Shown: positions 28,498 through 37,512 of the stretch, in pieces | Numbering within the stretch: position 1 is the stretch's first letter | How the letters are laid out: each line of letters opens with the position of its first letter | Source: Pontibacter mucosus | GTDB taxonomy: Bacteria > Bacteroidota > Bacteroidia > Cytophagales > Hymenobacteraceae | Assembly (NCBI RefSeq): GCF_003054055.1 | Contig: NZ_QBKI01000016.1 | Coordinates: forward strand, 21,140-85,139 | Length of the DNA: 64,000 bases | Reading direction: 5' to 3' | Program-made: the position numbers and the translations under genes | The notes under the pieces: generated by a model | What the model saw: the letters and a program-made list of their open reading frames with translations, nothing else | Told to the model about the DNA's origin: nothing | Databases searched by the model: none

Positions 28498-30030
28498 ATG
28501 AAAAACGATATTTTTAAAAGAACGATGCTATGCCTGGCCGCCCTGCTGATAGCTACAGGCTGCGAAGAGGATTTCCTGGAATCAGAAATACCCGGCAGGC
28601 TGCCGCAGGAGGAATTCTACCAGACAGACGAGGACGCCTTGCGCGCCACGGCCGCCGCTTACGACATGTTGCAGGCGCACTACAACTGGGGCTGGTCGAG
28701 TATGTACCTGGTCAAAACCCTTTTATCGGATGAGAGCAATGCCGGGGGCAGTGGCCCAGGGGATCAGCCCGGTTACCAAACCCTCGACGATTATACCTTT
28801 GACTCCCAGAATGATGCGGTGCTGGGTGCCTGGAGCATGAGCTACTACGGCATCTATAGGGCCAACCAGGTCATCAACCGGGTGGCCCCTGAAACAGACC
28901 TGCGCCGCCGCCTGATAGCAGAGGCCAAGGCACTGCGGGCGCTCTACTACCTGGACCTTGTCTCGCTTTGGGGCGGTGTGCCGCTCATTGTTGCCGACAT
29001 TCCGCAGAGCGAGTACAACACACAGCAACGGGCCAGCCGGGAGGAAGTATACGCTCAGATAGAGCAGGATTTGACCGAGGCTATTGCCGAGCTACCCCTG
29101 AAAAGCACCTACGGCGCCGGTGAGCGCTTCCGCTTCGCCAAAGGAGCGGCCCAGGCCCTGCTGGGCAGGGCGCACCTGTATCAGGAGGAGTGGCAAGAGG
29201 CTGCCCAGCTGTTTGACGAGGTCATCAACTCCGGCCAGTACAGCCTGGAGCCGGAATTCAGCCGTGTCTTCTCGCAGCAGGGAGAGTTTGGGCCGGAGTC
29301 TTTGTTTGAGGTGGCTTACGCCAGCGACGCCAACTATGACTGGGGAAACTTTCCTTGGGGCAACGGACGTAACCTGGAAAGCAACATTCACATCCAGCTG
29401 ATGGGGCCCCGCTCCGACTTCTACACCAAAGCCCCGCAGGACTCTTTGATTGGCGGCTGGGGCTTTAACACACCGCGCCCCGAGCTGTACCAGGCCTTTG
29501 TCGAGGCAGGCGATACCGAGCGGAGGGTCAATACCATCATGTCAGAGGAGGAGTTGGAGGCAATGGGAGGCAGCTGGAGCGAACCGAACGCCTATGACTA
29601 CCAGGGCTATTTCCAGCGCAAGTACGGTTCCTACTCCAACCAGACCAGCTCTGAAGGCGGCTCGATTGCAGAGTTGAATTATGGCACCAACTGGCGTTTA
29701 ATCCGGTACGCGGATGTGCTGCTGATGGCGGCCGAAGCCTACTACCGCCTGGGCGATGAGGCCAGGGCGCGCGAAGAACTCAACAAAGTGCGCCAGAGAA
29801 CCGGGTTGGAGGAGGTAACGACCTCCGGTACGGACCTGTTCAACGCCATTGTGCGGGAACGGGAGCTGGAGCTGGCTTTTGAGGGCTTCCGGTACATTGA
29901 CCTGGTGCGGTGGGGCCTGGCGGCGCAGGAGCTGGGGCCGCTTGGGTATATGGAGGGCAAGCACAACCTGCTCCCTATACCTGATACGGATGTGAGAACA
30001 GCCGGCCTGGCGCAAAACCCCGGCTATTAA
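28498..30030 (+). CDS. SusD/RagB-family surface lipoprotein (PUL 2)
   Basis: 510 residues with lipoprotein cysteine C22 (LLIATGCEEDFLES). SusD landmarks: the RRRLIAEAKALRALYYLDLVSLWGGVPL helix pair, LLGRAHLYQEEWQEAAQLFDEV, and the ERELELAFEGFRYIDLVRWG…LPIPDTDVRTAGLAQNPGY C-terminus. It is followed directly by a terminator, so this locus has only the SusC/SusD pair and no linked enzyme. Confidence 0.94.
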   Translation: MKNDIFKRTMLCLAALLIATGCEEDFLESEIPGRLPQEEFYQTDEDALRATAAAYDMLQAHYNWGWSSMYLVKTLLSDESNAGGSGPGDQPGYQTLDDYTFDSQNDAVLGAWSMSYYGIYRANQVINRVAPETDLRRRLIAEAKALRALYYLDLVSLWGGVPLIVADIPQSEYNTQQRASREEVYAQIEQDLTEAIAELPLKSTYGAGERFRFAKGAAQALLGRAHLYQEEWQEAAQLFDEVINSGQYSLEPEFSRVFSQQGEFGPESLFEVAYASDANYDWGNFPWGNGRNLESNIHIQLMGPRSDFYTKAPQDSLIGGWGFNTPRPELYQAFVEAGDTERRVNTIMSEEELEAMGGSWSEPNAYDYQGYFQRKYGSYSNQTSSEGGSIAELNYGTNWRLIRYADVLLMAAEAYYRLGDEARAREELNKVRQRTGLEEVTTSGTDLFNAIVRERELELAFEGFRYIDLVRWGLAAQELGPLGYMEGKHNLLPIPDTDVRTAGLAQNPGY

Positions 30031-30049
30031 ACAAAATACAAAAGTATAA

Positions 30050-30092
30050 GGACGGAGAGGGAGCTGTGATGACAGCTCCCTCTCCGTCTTTA
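30050..30092 (+). terminator. Terminator of PUL 2
   Basis: A 17-bp perfect stem gacggagagggagctgt / acagctccctctccgtc with a GATG loop and tttat tail, 20 bp after the SusD stop. Confidence 0.9.
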
Positions 30093-30116
30093 TCGTGTTC
30101 ATCCAATTGCGGCTTG

Positions 30117-31397
30117 TTAGTAGTTCCAGGGGTAGAGGTCGGGTTCTTTGGCGCCACGGCTCTTCATGCGCAGCGGGTGCACGGCCTCTGTCTCCTCAAA
30201 GTATAAAAAGGCATCGTAGCGCTCCGGGATGAGGGTGGGCACGTAGTTTCCGAATGCCTCATACTTGGGGTCGTACACCACCCCGATGGCGCGGTGGCCG
30301 ATGTAATCCTGCACCTCGGGCACCTGCTTCAGGTCCTTGGAAAGTATGATTTTGTCTTCGGTGCTGATGTTATGCAGCAGCTCCTCCCAACTGCCACTTG
30401 CGGCAGGCGGCACATCCATCTTCTGCATGGGCGCCCCCCAGGCTTTGCTGGCCACCACGGTGCCCTGGTAGGTGCCAAAACCCACCAGGCGCACGTTGGC
30501 GCGGCCATACTTCTCGCGGGCCAGCTGGCCGATGTTGAACATTCCGTTATCCACCATATCCGTGTAGCGGGCGTCGCCGATGTGGGTGTTGTGCTCCCAC
30601 ACAATGGCTTTGGAATTGGGACCGTGAAATTCGAGCAGGCGATCCAGGGTTTCCATCATGTGGCTGTCGCGCACGTTCCAGGAGCTGGCGCTGCCGCCAA
30701 TCATGGCCCGGTAATACTTTTCGGCGTTGGCGGCCACCAACGCATTTTGCTTCGTGTTGAAGTCCTGCTCCGGATCCTGGCCGAAGCTGCGCTGCTGCTG
30801 TATTTTTTGCAGCATCTCGATCACCTCCCGCTCACAGTCGGTGGGCACGAAGGCTGTGGCGCGGGCATAGGTTTGCGGGTCGCGGTTAAAGGGCTCGAAA
30901 CAATTGATGGCCTGTCTGGCCGCCTCGGCTGCCTGCCCGTTGTTGTTCTCCAGGTAGCGCACAATCTGCTCCAGGCTCTCCCAGAGGCTGTACACATCCA
31001 GGCCGTAAAAGCCGGCCTTCTCGCCCTGCATGCGCTGGTTGTTATACTCGCGCAGCCACTCCACCAGCGCCGCCACCTCCCAGTTGGCCCACATCCAGGT
31101 CGGCCAGCGGCGGTATACTTCCAGCACATCGGCAATCTTGCTCCCGGCATTGGGGTAGCCTTTCACAAAGCGGTTCACGGCGTAGCACTCCGGCCAGTCG
31201 CCCTCCACGGCTATAAAGTTAAAGCCCTTGTCCTGGATTAACCGCCGCGAGATGGCTGTGCGCCAGGTATAGTACTCCGAGGTGCCGTGCGAGGCCTCCC
31301 CCAGCATCACCACCCGGGCATCACCGATTTCCTGCAGTAACACATCCAGGTCTTTCTCCTTTGTAAGCGGGGTATAGTGAAAAGGTTTTTGTCCCAT
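30117..31397 (-). CDS. Erythromycin esterase family protein
   Basis: A 426-residue cytoplasmic protein of the EreA/EreB/Bcr135 family. Conserved features: GEASHGTSEYY (E34, H37), AVEGDWPE (E65), and the WEHNTHIGDARYTDM segment with the second histidine region. Family members include macrolide-ring esterases and succinoglycan-type hydrolases, but most homologues, including those in soil Bacteroidota, have no proven substrate. Macrolide resistance should not be assumed. It stands alone between convergent SusD 2 and the DUF4197 gene. Confidence 0.88.
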   Translation of the reverse strand: MGQKPFHYTPLTKEKDLDVLLQEIGDARVVMLGEASHGTSEYYTWRTAISRRLIQDKGFNFIAVEGDWPECYAVNRFVKGYPNAGSKIADVLEVYRRWPTWMWANWEVAALVEWLREYNNQRMQGEKAGFYGLDVYSLWESLEQIVRYLENNNGQAAEAARQAINCFEPFNRDPQTYARATAFVPTDCEREVIEMLQKIQQQRSFGQDPEQDFNTKQNALVAANAEKYYRAMIGGSASSWNVRDSHMMETLDRLLEFHGPNSKAIVWEHNTHIGDARYTDMVDNGMFNIGQLAREKYGRANVRLVGFGTYQGTVVASKAWGAPMQKMDVPPAASGSWEELLHNISTEDKIILSKDLKQVPEVQDYIGHRAIGVVYDPKYEAFGNYVPTLIPERYDAFLYFEETEAVHPLRMKSRGAKEPDLYPWNY

Positions 31398-31550
31398 AGC
31401 CGTGGCGCGAAGTATAAAGTATAAAGTACGCTACATCAAATATTGGTTATTGTACTATCCTCTGCCTCTTAATGTTCCATAAAATAAAGCACCCGCCCTG
31501 CCCTGGTGGCAAAGCGGGTGCAAGTAAGCGTGCAACCTGACCGGCAGTGG
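31398..31550. other. Spacer with tandem AAGTATAA copies
   Basis: Upstream of the esterase-like gene the sequence gaagtataaagtataaagtacg carries two AAGTATA copies spaced by seven bases. The rest holds the DUF4197 gene terminator. Confidence 0.5.
31481..31523 (-). terminator. Terminator of the DUF4197 gene
   Basis: On the minus strand gcacccgc / gcgggtgc form a stem with a 17-base loop, followed by tttatttt. Confidence 0.75.
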
Positions 31551-32273
31551 CTAGTCCTGCTGGGCAAACACCCGGCGCAACAGCTCTGTGGTGCGGGCAA
31601 CGGGGTTTTCCCGGATCTTCAGCTCCTCCTGTGCCACCAGGGTGAACAGGCCGTCTATGGCTTTTTGGGTAGCGTAGTCGTCCAGGTCCGGGTTTACTTT
31701 TTGCACCAACGGAATCTTGTTGTACTGCGTCACCAGGTCTGTATAGTAGCGGGTGGCGTTCGTTTTCTCCAGTGATTTAACCATGACCGGGTTAAAGGAA
31801 TCGTACAGCTGCTGCGAGGTGGTGCGCTTGAGGTAGTTGGTGGCGGCATCCTTCTCCCCTTTCAGAATCCCCCAGGCGTCCTGTATGGTCATTTGCTTGA
31901 TGGCGCTCACAAAGATAGGCACCGCGCTTTTGGCCGCGTCCTCGGCCCCACGGTTCAGGGTAAGTATAAACTTATCCACTTCGCCACCAAGCCCAACCTG
32001 GCGCAGGGTGTTCTCCACGCGCTTCACATCCTCCGGAAAGGGAATTCGGATAAGCGAGTTGCCATAAAAGCCATCGGTCTGGGAGGCCTTGCCGGCGCCG
32101 TTGGAGATACCCACCTCCAGGGCCTGCTTCAGCCCAGCCGCCACCTCGGTTTGGGTAACAGGCACACCGGTACCGGTCAGTACGCCGTCCATGGTGCGCT
32201 GCAGATCGGTCACGGTACAGGCAGAGGCGCCCATTGCCACGGCCAGGGCAGAAGTATAAATCAGCTTCTTCAT
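31551..32273 (-). CDS. DUF4197 lipoprotein
   Basis: A 240-residue protein starting MKKLIYTSALAVAMGASACTV, with a lipoprotein-like signal (cysteine near 19). The rest matches the DUF4197 pattern: VAAGLKQALEVGISNGAGKAS, IRIPFPEDVKRVENTLRQVGLG, LNRGAEDAAKSAVPIFVSAIKQMT, and WGILKGEKDAATNYLKRTTSQQLYDSFNPVMVKSLEK. The function is unknown. The open frame continues upstream to about 33047 on the minus strand, but that part is antisense to cinA and lacks a signal sequence; I place the start at 32273. It is probably periplasmic-facing. Confidence 0.88.
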   Translation of the reverse strand: MKKLIYTSALAVAMGASACTVTDLQRTMDGVLTGTGVPVTQTEVAAGLKQALEVGISNGAGKASQTDGFYGNSLIRIPFPEDVKRVENTLRQVGLGGEVDKFILTLNRGAEDAAKSAVPIFVSAIKQMTIQDAWGILKGEKDAATNYLKRTTSQQLYDSFNPVMVKSLEKTNATRYYTDLVTQYNKIPLVQKVNPDLDDYATQKAIDGLFTLVAQEELKIRENPVARTTELLRRVFAQQD

Positions 32274-32420
32274 GTATGGTTTTGTAATGATTTCTCTTAT
32301 ATGAAAAGTATAAAGTATGGCCCTGCAAAGTATAGGCGCGGCAATGTATGCAATCTGCCGCAACATCTTTACCTTTATCAGGTTTAAAAAGCCTACACAT
32401 AAATCAGACCACAAATATAC

Positions 32421-33680
32421 ATGAAAGCAGTTACTACTGAGATAATCACGATTGGCGATGAGATCCTGTACGGCCAGATCGTGGACACCAACTCTGCCTG
32501 GATGGGCGCCGAGCTGGCTAAAATTGGGGTGAGGGTGAAGCAGATAACCTCTATTTCGGATAATGCGGAACATATCACCCAAGCCCTGGATGAGGCCAAA
32601 ACCCGCGCCGATATTATCCTGATGACCGGCGGCCTGGGCCCCACTAAAGATGACCTGACCAAACAGGTGCTCACCGACTACTTCCATACTTCGCTGAGGC
32701 TGCACGAACCCTCGCTGGCCCACCTGACCGAGCTTTTTCGCGGCCGCGGCAAGGAGTTGACCGAGATAAACCGCGAGCAGGCCTACCTTCCCGAGAGCTG
32801 CACGCCGGTAACCAACGCCTTGGGCACGGCACCGGGCATGTGGTTTGAGCAGGACGGGAAGGTGTTCGTGTCGATGCCGGGAGTGCCCTTTGAGATGAAG
32901 CGCATGATGACTGACATTGTGCTGCCGCAGCTGAAAGTATACTTTAAGACCCCGCACATCCTCCACAAAGTTGTGCAAACCATCGGCCTGCCTGAGTCGC
33001 TGCTTTCGGAACGCCTGGAGGCCTGGGAAACGAATCTGCCCGGGCACCTGAAACTGGCTTACCTGCCCAACCTAAATGGTGTGCGCCTCCGCCTGACCGG
33101 GCAAGGCACGGACGAGGCCATACTTGAAAAGGAAATGCAGGAGCAGATCAAAAAACTCCCTGCGATCCTGGGCAAGCATATTTTCGCTTACGGTGAGGTG
33201 ACGCTGGAGGAAGCCATCGGCCGGCTGCTGACCGAGCGCGGCCTGACGGTGGCCACGGCCGAGAGCTGCACCGGGGGCCTGCTGGCGCACAAGCTGACAA
33301 GTATAGCCGGCAGCTCGGCCTATTTTATCGGCAGCGTCATCGCCTATCACAACGAGGTGAAAATACAGGAGCTGCACGTGGCACCTGAAACCCTGCAACA
33401 GCATGGCGCCGTAAGCGAGGCTACCGTGCGCGCCATGGCCGAGAACGTGCGCCTGAAGTTCGACACTGACATTGGCCTGGCCACCAGCGGCATTGCCGGC
33501 CCCGACGGCGGCACGCCCGACAAACCGGTGGGCACCATCTGGATAGCCTACGCCGACAAGTATAAAACGGTGGCTAAACTGCTCAACTACAACAAAGGCC
33601 GGCTGCTCAATATAGAGTATACTGCCATGGCTGTGCTGAACCTGCTGCGGCAAAGTTTGGAGCCAACGGTTGAGGAATAG
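32421..33680 (+). CDS. cinA: CinA-family nicotinamide-nucleotide amidohydrolase
   Basis: A 419-residue two-domain protein. The N-terminal ~170 residues are the MoCF-like (COG1058) domain, TEIITIGDEILYGQIVDTNSAWM and MTGGLGPTKDDLTKQ, in other bacteria an ADP-ribose pyrophosphatase. The C-terminal ~160 residues are the PncC amidohydrolase domain that deamidates NMN in pyridine-nucleotide salvage: ATAESCTGGLLAHKLTSIAGSSAYFIG and ATSGIAGPDGGTPDKPVGTIWIA. Length and domain order are normal. It is divergent from the DUF4197 gene across 147 bp. Confidence 0.93.
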   Translation: MKAVTTEIITIGDEILYGQIVDTNSAWMGAELAKIGVRVKQITSISDNAEHITQALDEAKTRADIILMTGGLGPTKDDLTKQVLTDYFHTSLRLHEPSLAHLTELFRGRGKELTEINREQAYLPESCTPVTNALGTAPGMWFEQDGKVFVSMPGVPFEMKRMMTDIVLPQLKVYFKTPHILHKVVQTIGLPESLLSERLEAWETNLPGHLKLAYLPNLNGVRLRLTGQGTDEAILEKEMQEQIKKLPAILGKHIFAYGEVTLEEAIGRLLTERGLTVATAESCTGGLLAHKLTSIAGSSAYFIGSVIAYHNEVKIQELHVAPETLQQHGAVSEATVRAMAENVRLKFDTDIGLATSGIAGPDGGTPDKPVGTIWIAYADKYKTVAKLLNYNKGRLLNIEYTAMAVLNLLRQSLEPTVEE

Positions 33681-33699
33681 CCTAAAATATTTAACTTTG
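33670..33699 (+). promoter_or_regulatory. Promoter of the E2 gene
   Basis: TTG (33670-33672), exactly 19 bp, then TAACTTTG (33692-33699) is a textbook Bacteroidota TTG-N19-TAnnTTTG promoter. Its -33 element lies within the last codons of cinA. The E2 start codon is 108 bp downstream. Confidence 0.75.
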
Positions 33700-33806
33700 T
33701 CTGGATTTTAAGTCGACAGGGCCTTGGAGGGGTTAGTACTCACTTTCCTTTTCACCGGCCTGCGTGTAAACCCTGAATTAAAAACGATCAACGAAGAACG
33801 ACATAT

Positions 33807-35165
33807 ATGGCACTTGTAGAAATGGTTATGCCCAAAATGGGCGAGAGTATCATGGAAGGTACCGTTTTGAAATGGCTCAAAGACGTGGGTGATACCATTG
33901 AGCAGGACGAATCGGTGCTGGAAGTGGCAACCGACAAAGTTGACACCGAGGTACCAGCCCTGCAAGGTGGCGTGCTGAAGGAGATTCTGGTGAAGGAAGG
34001 AGACGTGGTGGCTGTGGGTGCCCCTATCGCCATCATCGCCACCAACGGCGAGGATACCGCTGCTCCTGCCGCACCTGCTGCTACCGAAGCTCCGGCTGCG
34101 CCACAGGCTGCCGCTCCACAGGAGGCTGCGCCTGCCGCTGCTTCTGCCGCTTCCGTAGCCAAGCTCGACAAGCCCGCCAGTGGCCGTTTCTACTCTCCGC
34201 TGGTGCTCAACATTGCCCGCGAGGAAGGCATCTCGATGGAGGAACTGGAGTACGTACCAGGTACCGGCAGCGAAGGGCGTGTGTCCAAGAAAGATATACT
34301 GGCCTACGTAGAGAGCCGCAAAAATGCACCGGCTGCTCCGGTTACCCAAGCACCGGCTCCTCCCGCACAGACCCAACCGCAGGTACAGGCTCCGGCCGCG
34401 CAGCCGCAGGCCACTCCTGCCCCGGCCGCAGTGAAGCCAGCCGCCTCTGTAGGCGGAAACACCGAGATCATCGAAATGGACCGTATGCGCAAGATGATTG
34501 CCGACCGCATGGTGGAAAGCAAGCGCATCTCCCCGCACGTTACCTCTTTCGTGGAAGCCGACGTAACCAACCTCGTGAACTGGCGCAACAAGTGGAAGGA
34601 CGTGTACAAGAAGCGCGAGGGCGAAAACCTGACCTTCACGCCGATCTTTATCCAAGCCATTGCCAAAGCCATCCAGGATTTCCCGATGATCAACGTCTCG
34701 GTGGACGGCGGCAACATCATCCGCCACAAGGACATCAACATCGGCATGGCCGTGGCACTGCCAAGCGGTAACCTGATCGTGCCTAACATCAAAAACGCTG
34801 ACCAGCTGAACCTGAACGGCCTGACCAAAAAGGTGAACGACCTGGCTAACCGTGGCCGCATGAATAAACTGACTCCAGACGACCTGGCAGGCGGCACTTA
34901 TACTATCTCCAACGTGGGCTCTTTTGGCAACGTGATGGGCACGCCGATCATCATGCAGCCACAGGTGGCCATCCTGGCTGTGGGCGCTATCAAGAAGAAG
35001 CCGGCTGTAATCGAGACACCGGAGGGCGACCTGATTGGCATCCGCCACTTCATGTTCCTGTCGCACTCCTACGACCACCGCGTGGTGGACGGCTCGCTGG
35101 GCGGCATGTTCGTGCGCCGTGTGGCCGACTACCTGGAGCAGTTTGACGTGAATCAGGCGATATAA
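33807..35165 (+). CDS. Dihydrolipoamide acyltransferase (E2) of a 2-oxoacid dehydrogenase complex
   Basis: E2 core enzyme of a pyruvate, 2-oxoglutarate or branched-chain 2-oxoacid dehydrogenase complex, 452 residues. One lipoyl domain (1-77; lipoylated K44 in EVATDKVDTEV), an Ala/Pro-rich hinge (about 80-115), the E1/E3-binding domain (about 130-172; YSPLVLNIAREEGISMEEL), a second Ala/Pro hinge, and the catalytic domain, with H424 and D428 in SHSYDHRVVDG. A single lipoyl domain and the EEGISMEELEYVPGTG binding domain favour a branched-chain or generic type. No E1 or E3 gene is adjacent, so the substrate is open. Confidence 0.93.
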   Translation: MALVEMVMPKMGESIMEGTVLKWLKDVGDTIEQDESVLEVATDKVDTEVPALQGGVLKEILVKEGDVVAVGAPIAIIATNGEDTAAPAAPAATEAPAAPQAAAPQEAAPAAASAASVAKLDKPASGRFYSPLVLNIAREEGISMEELEYVPGTGSEGRVSKKDILAYVESRKNAPAAPVTQAPAPPAQTQPQVQAPAAQPQATPAPAAVKPAASVGGNTEIIEMDRMRKMIADRMVESKRISPHVTSFVEADVTNLVNWRNKWKDVYKKREGENLTFTPIFIQAIAKAIQDFPMINVSVDGGNIIRHKDINIGMAVALPSGNLIVPNIKNADQLNLNGLTKKVNDLANRGRMNKLTPDDLAGGTYTISNVGSFGNVMGTPIIMQPQVAILAVGAIKKKPAVIETPEGDLIGIRHFMFLSHSYDHRVVDGSLGGMFVRRVADYLEQFDVNQAI

Positions 35166-35188
35166 CCGGACAAAAGTATAAAGTATAG

Positions 35189-35228
35189 AAAGCAGCCTGC
35201 CGTGTTACCGCGGCAGGCTGCTCTTTTT
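35189..35228 (+). terminator. Terminator of the E2 gene
   Basis: Stem agcagcctgccg / cggcaggctgct with an 8-base loop and a cttttt tail. It is preceded by tandem AAGTATAAAGTATA. Confidence 0.9.
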
Positions 35229-35796
35229 AAAGACCAAAGGAAGTATACGCAGCGATTCTTATGAGCAGATGATTGTGTGAGTTGTTTCAGCCTGAGTAAG
35301 ACATAAATTGAAACAGCGGCAGTATATTAATATGTGTGCCGTCCGATTTAGCTTGAGAGATGTTGATACCGCCTTTCCGGAGAAGGCGTCGTGGCAGGTA
35401 ATATCCTACTAATCCCGCTCAAATATTTTTTTTATTTATACTATATATATTTGTATTATTACAACTATTATTCTATATTAGTTACGGAATGTCCTGTATG
35501 CCTTTTTTGGAAAGGCCGGCAGGCAAAACAGGCTCAGGTTAGCGCTCAAAACCTACGGTAGATTCATTTTTACAGCCAGCCGAAGTTTCCCTCACTGCCA
35601 AGGTTATGAAACCGAGCCTGTATATCACTTATACATTCAATGCTTTTGCTCAAGGGAGAACTCGAGTATAAAAGGGCTTAGTACATACTGCCCTCTTTCT
35701 GCTTTTGGTCTTTTTCAATGATTACGGATTGACGGCTCAACTTGCGCCTAATCCGCTGTCAATATCACTTGCTGTGCTCACCACATACAAAAGATA
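35229..35796. other. AT-rich spacer before the acetyltransferase pseudogene
   Basis: About 570 bp with no gene that I can support. A very AT-rich tract lies at about 35420-35485. A small hairpin cgccttt-ccgga-gaaggcg lies near 35372. This may be the remains of a larger glycan locus, since the pseudogene after it is of a type common in such loci (inference). Confidence 0.4.
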
Positions 35797-36335
35797 ATGG
35801 ATAGGATAATAGAAGCAGATCTTTTCCGCTACGGTGGATTATCAGGCACAAAAGGGCTTCTAAAAGGCCTTCAGAATCCCGGGTTCAGGTACATGTATTT
35901 GCTGCGCAAGGCGTCAAAGTATAAGAAGAACTCCTTCAAGTGGCTGCTGTTCAATTTCCTCAAATCACGCTACTCGCATAAGTATGGGTTTCAAATTCCT
36001 TCCTCAACCCAAATCGGCGAGGGATTTTACATTGGGCACTATGGACCTATAGTGATTAACGGCAAGGCAAAAACTGTAATATCACGCACAATGTTACGAT
36101 TGGGCAGGCGAACAGGGGCAGGTTAAAAGGCTACCCAACCATTGGCGACAATGTATGGATTGGGACGGGCTCCGTAATTGTTGGTAACGTGCGTATCGGG
36201 TCGAACGTGCTGATTGCCCCTAACGCCTTTGTCAATGTTGATGTTCCGGATAACTCGCTGGTAGTAGGAAACCCGTGCAAAATACTGGAGAAAGAGGCCC
36301 CTTGCGAGGGGTATATCAATAGCACCTTAAACTGA
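35797..36335 (+). pseudogene. Serine acetyltransferase-like hexapeptide protein, frameshifted
   Basis: Residues 1-92 (MDRIIEADLFRYGGLSGTKG…IPSSTQIGEGFYIGHYGPIVINGKAK) read in frame, then the frame fails and stops at 36126. The +1-shifted frame continues the same protein, NITHNVTIGQANRGRLKGYP…GTGSVIVGNV…PNAFVNVDVPDNSLVVGNPCKILEKE, to a stop at 36333-36335. Together they make a CysE-type left-handed beta-helix acyltransferase, the class found in capsule and O-antigen loci. About three residues of one hexapeptide turn (IGK expected) are missing at the break, so a 10-nt deletion near 36066-36075 explains both the gap and the shift. A sequencing error is possible but less likely. Confidence 0.85.
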
Positions 36336-36443
36336 CACCGCACTGCTCGTGCAGAGGCCTATGCCTGTTCCAGCAACTGAACCACGACAGACCGGTAACT
36401 ATGGTGCAGGCGGGAAAGAGGTCCTTCTCATGCCCCGGCTGTT

Positions 36444-36471
36444 GCATAAATGGAGAATCTTCCATTTATGC
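36444..36471. repeat. Perfect inverted repeat
   Basis: gcataaatgga, a 6-base loop gaatct, then tccatttatgc: 11 perfect pairs, AT-rich, no T tail. It lies between the pseudogene and the terminator of the nuclease gene. The role is unknown; it may be a protein-binding site or a remnant. Confidence 0.6.
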
Positions 36472-36494
36472 CCACTACCGTAGGTAAAAATAAA

Positions 36495-36522
36495 AAGGGC
36501 CGCCCGCTTTAGGCAGCCCCAT
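36495..36522 (-). terminator. Terminator of the endonuclease/phosphatase gene
   Basis: Minus-strand gggctgcc / gggcggccc stem (one G-U pair) followed by tttttattttt, about 40 bp after the stop. Confidence 0.75.
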
Positions 36523-36558
36523 CTGTTTTAAATAAGCCAGGTGTTATCTCAGGAAGGA

Positions 36559-37419
36559 TTATTTTTTACCGCCCTTCCTGCCATAAGTCAGATCAACCAG
36601 AATCGGGAAGTGATCCGAAGGAAACTTCCCATAGTAGGTGTCCGTCAGTATCCCCCATTTGTTCACGCTGAAATGGTCGGAAACAAACACGTGGTCAATT
36701 ACCTCATCCCGCTTGGTATCCTGCTTGAAACCATTAAAGGAAGCATTGTTGGCATACGGATGCGTTACCTCCCTGTAAGTGTCCTTCAGCAGATTAGATT
36801 CGGCGAGCAGCTTGTACCATGCGCTGGCATGATCCCCGTTGAAGTCACCGGCAAGTATAACGGGGTTCTTTCCGGCTATCTCCTCCATTTTGCGAAGGAT
36901 GAGCTTGCTGCTCTCGTTTCTGGCCTGCACCCCCTGGTGATCGAAATGAGCGTTGAAGAAGTAAAAGCGCTGCTTGGTTTTCTTGTCCTGCAAGTATACC
37001 CAGGAGGTGATGCGGTGGCAGCAGGTGGCATCCCAGCCTAAGGAAGGCTTATCCGGTGTTTCCGAAAGCCAGAAGTTGCCTTTATCCAGCACCGTGAACC
37101 TGTCTTTTTTGAAAAAGATTGCCGAATGCTCCCCCTTGTCTTTCCCGTCGTCCCTCCCGGCTCCGAACCGCTCGTACTGCGGCAGGGCCTTGCTGATATC
37201 GTCCAGTTGGTGCTTTAGCCCTTCCTGGGTGCCGAACACATCGAAATCGTGAAAACGCAGCAGTTCCGCTACGTAAGGGGCTCTGTCAACCCATAGGTTT
37301 CCAGTGTCCCGGGGGTTATCAAACCGAATGTTATAGGAAGCTACCCGGAGTTGCTGCGCCTGGGCAAGCGACACAAAACCAGCCAAGAAGAAGAGCAGGA
37401 ATAAACGTTTTAAATTCAT
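36559..37419 (-). CDS. Secreted endonuclease/exonuclease/phosphatase (EEP) family protein
   Basis: A 286-residue phosphohydrolase of the DNase I/EEP fold with a signal peptide (LFLLFFLAGFVSLAQAQQ; cleavage after AQA). Active-site landmarks in order: ASYNIRFDN (Asn), FGTQEGLK (metal Glu), FFNAHFDH (catalytic His), GDFNGDH (Asp/Asn pair) and SDHFPILVDL (general-base His). Relatives include DNases, sphingomyelinases and inositol phosphatases; the substrate cannot be set from sequence. It lies 93 bp downstream of a SusD gene on the same strand, beyond a terminator-like hairpin, and probably belongs to the same nutrient locus. Confidence 0.88.
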   Translation of the reverse strand: MNLKRLFLLFFLAGFVSLAQAQQLRVASYNIRFDNPRDTGNLWVDRAPYVAELLRFHDFDVFGTQEGLKHQLDDISKALPQYERFGAGRDDGKDKGEHSAIFFKKDRFTVLDKGNFWLSETPDKPSLGWDATCCHRITSWVYLQDKKTKQRFYFFNAHFDHQGVQARNESSKLILRKMEEIAGKNPVILAGDFNGDHASAWYKLLAESNLLKDTYREVTHPYANNASFNGFKQDTKRDEVIDHVFVSDHFSVNKWGILTDTYYGKFPSDHFPILVDLTYGRKGGKK

Positions 37420-37471
37420 AAAGCCAATTATCTTAGAAATTCAAGTGGTACAATGTTAATTAGAGCCAAGT

Positions 37472-37510
37472 ATAAATTTCTGCCCCTGCTCCGCAAAGCA
37501 GGGGGCAGAA
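37472..37510 (-). terminator. Terminator-like hairpin after SusD 3
   Basis: Minus-strand ttctgccccctgct / agcaggggcagaa stem with a 6-base loop, then atttata. It starts three bases after the SusD stop and may make expression of the nuclease gene partly independent. Confidence 0.75.
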
Positions 37511-37512
37511 GC

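Noticed and set aside
30117..31397. Macrolide resistance gene
   Set aside because: Family membership is clear, but most homologues have no shown macrolide esterase activity and nothing nearby suggests a resistance cassette.
32274..33047. Upstream extension of the DUF4197 reading frame to about 500 residues
   Set aside because: It is antisense to cinA, which has full domain support, and the signal-peptide start at 32273 explains the real gene.
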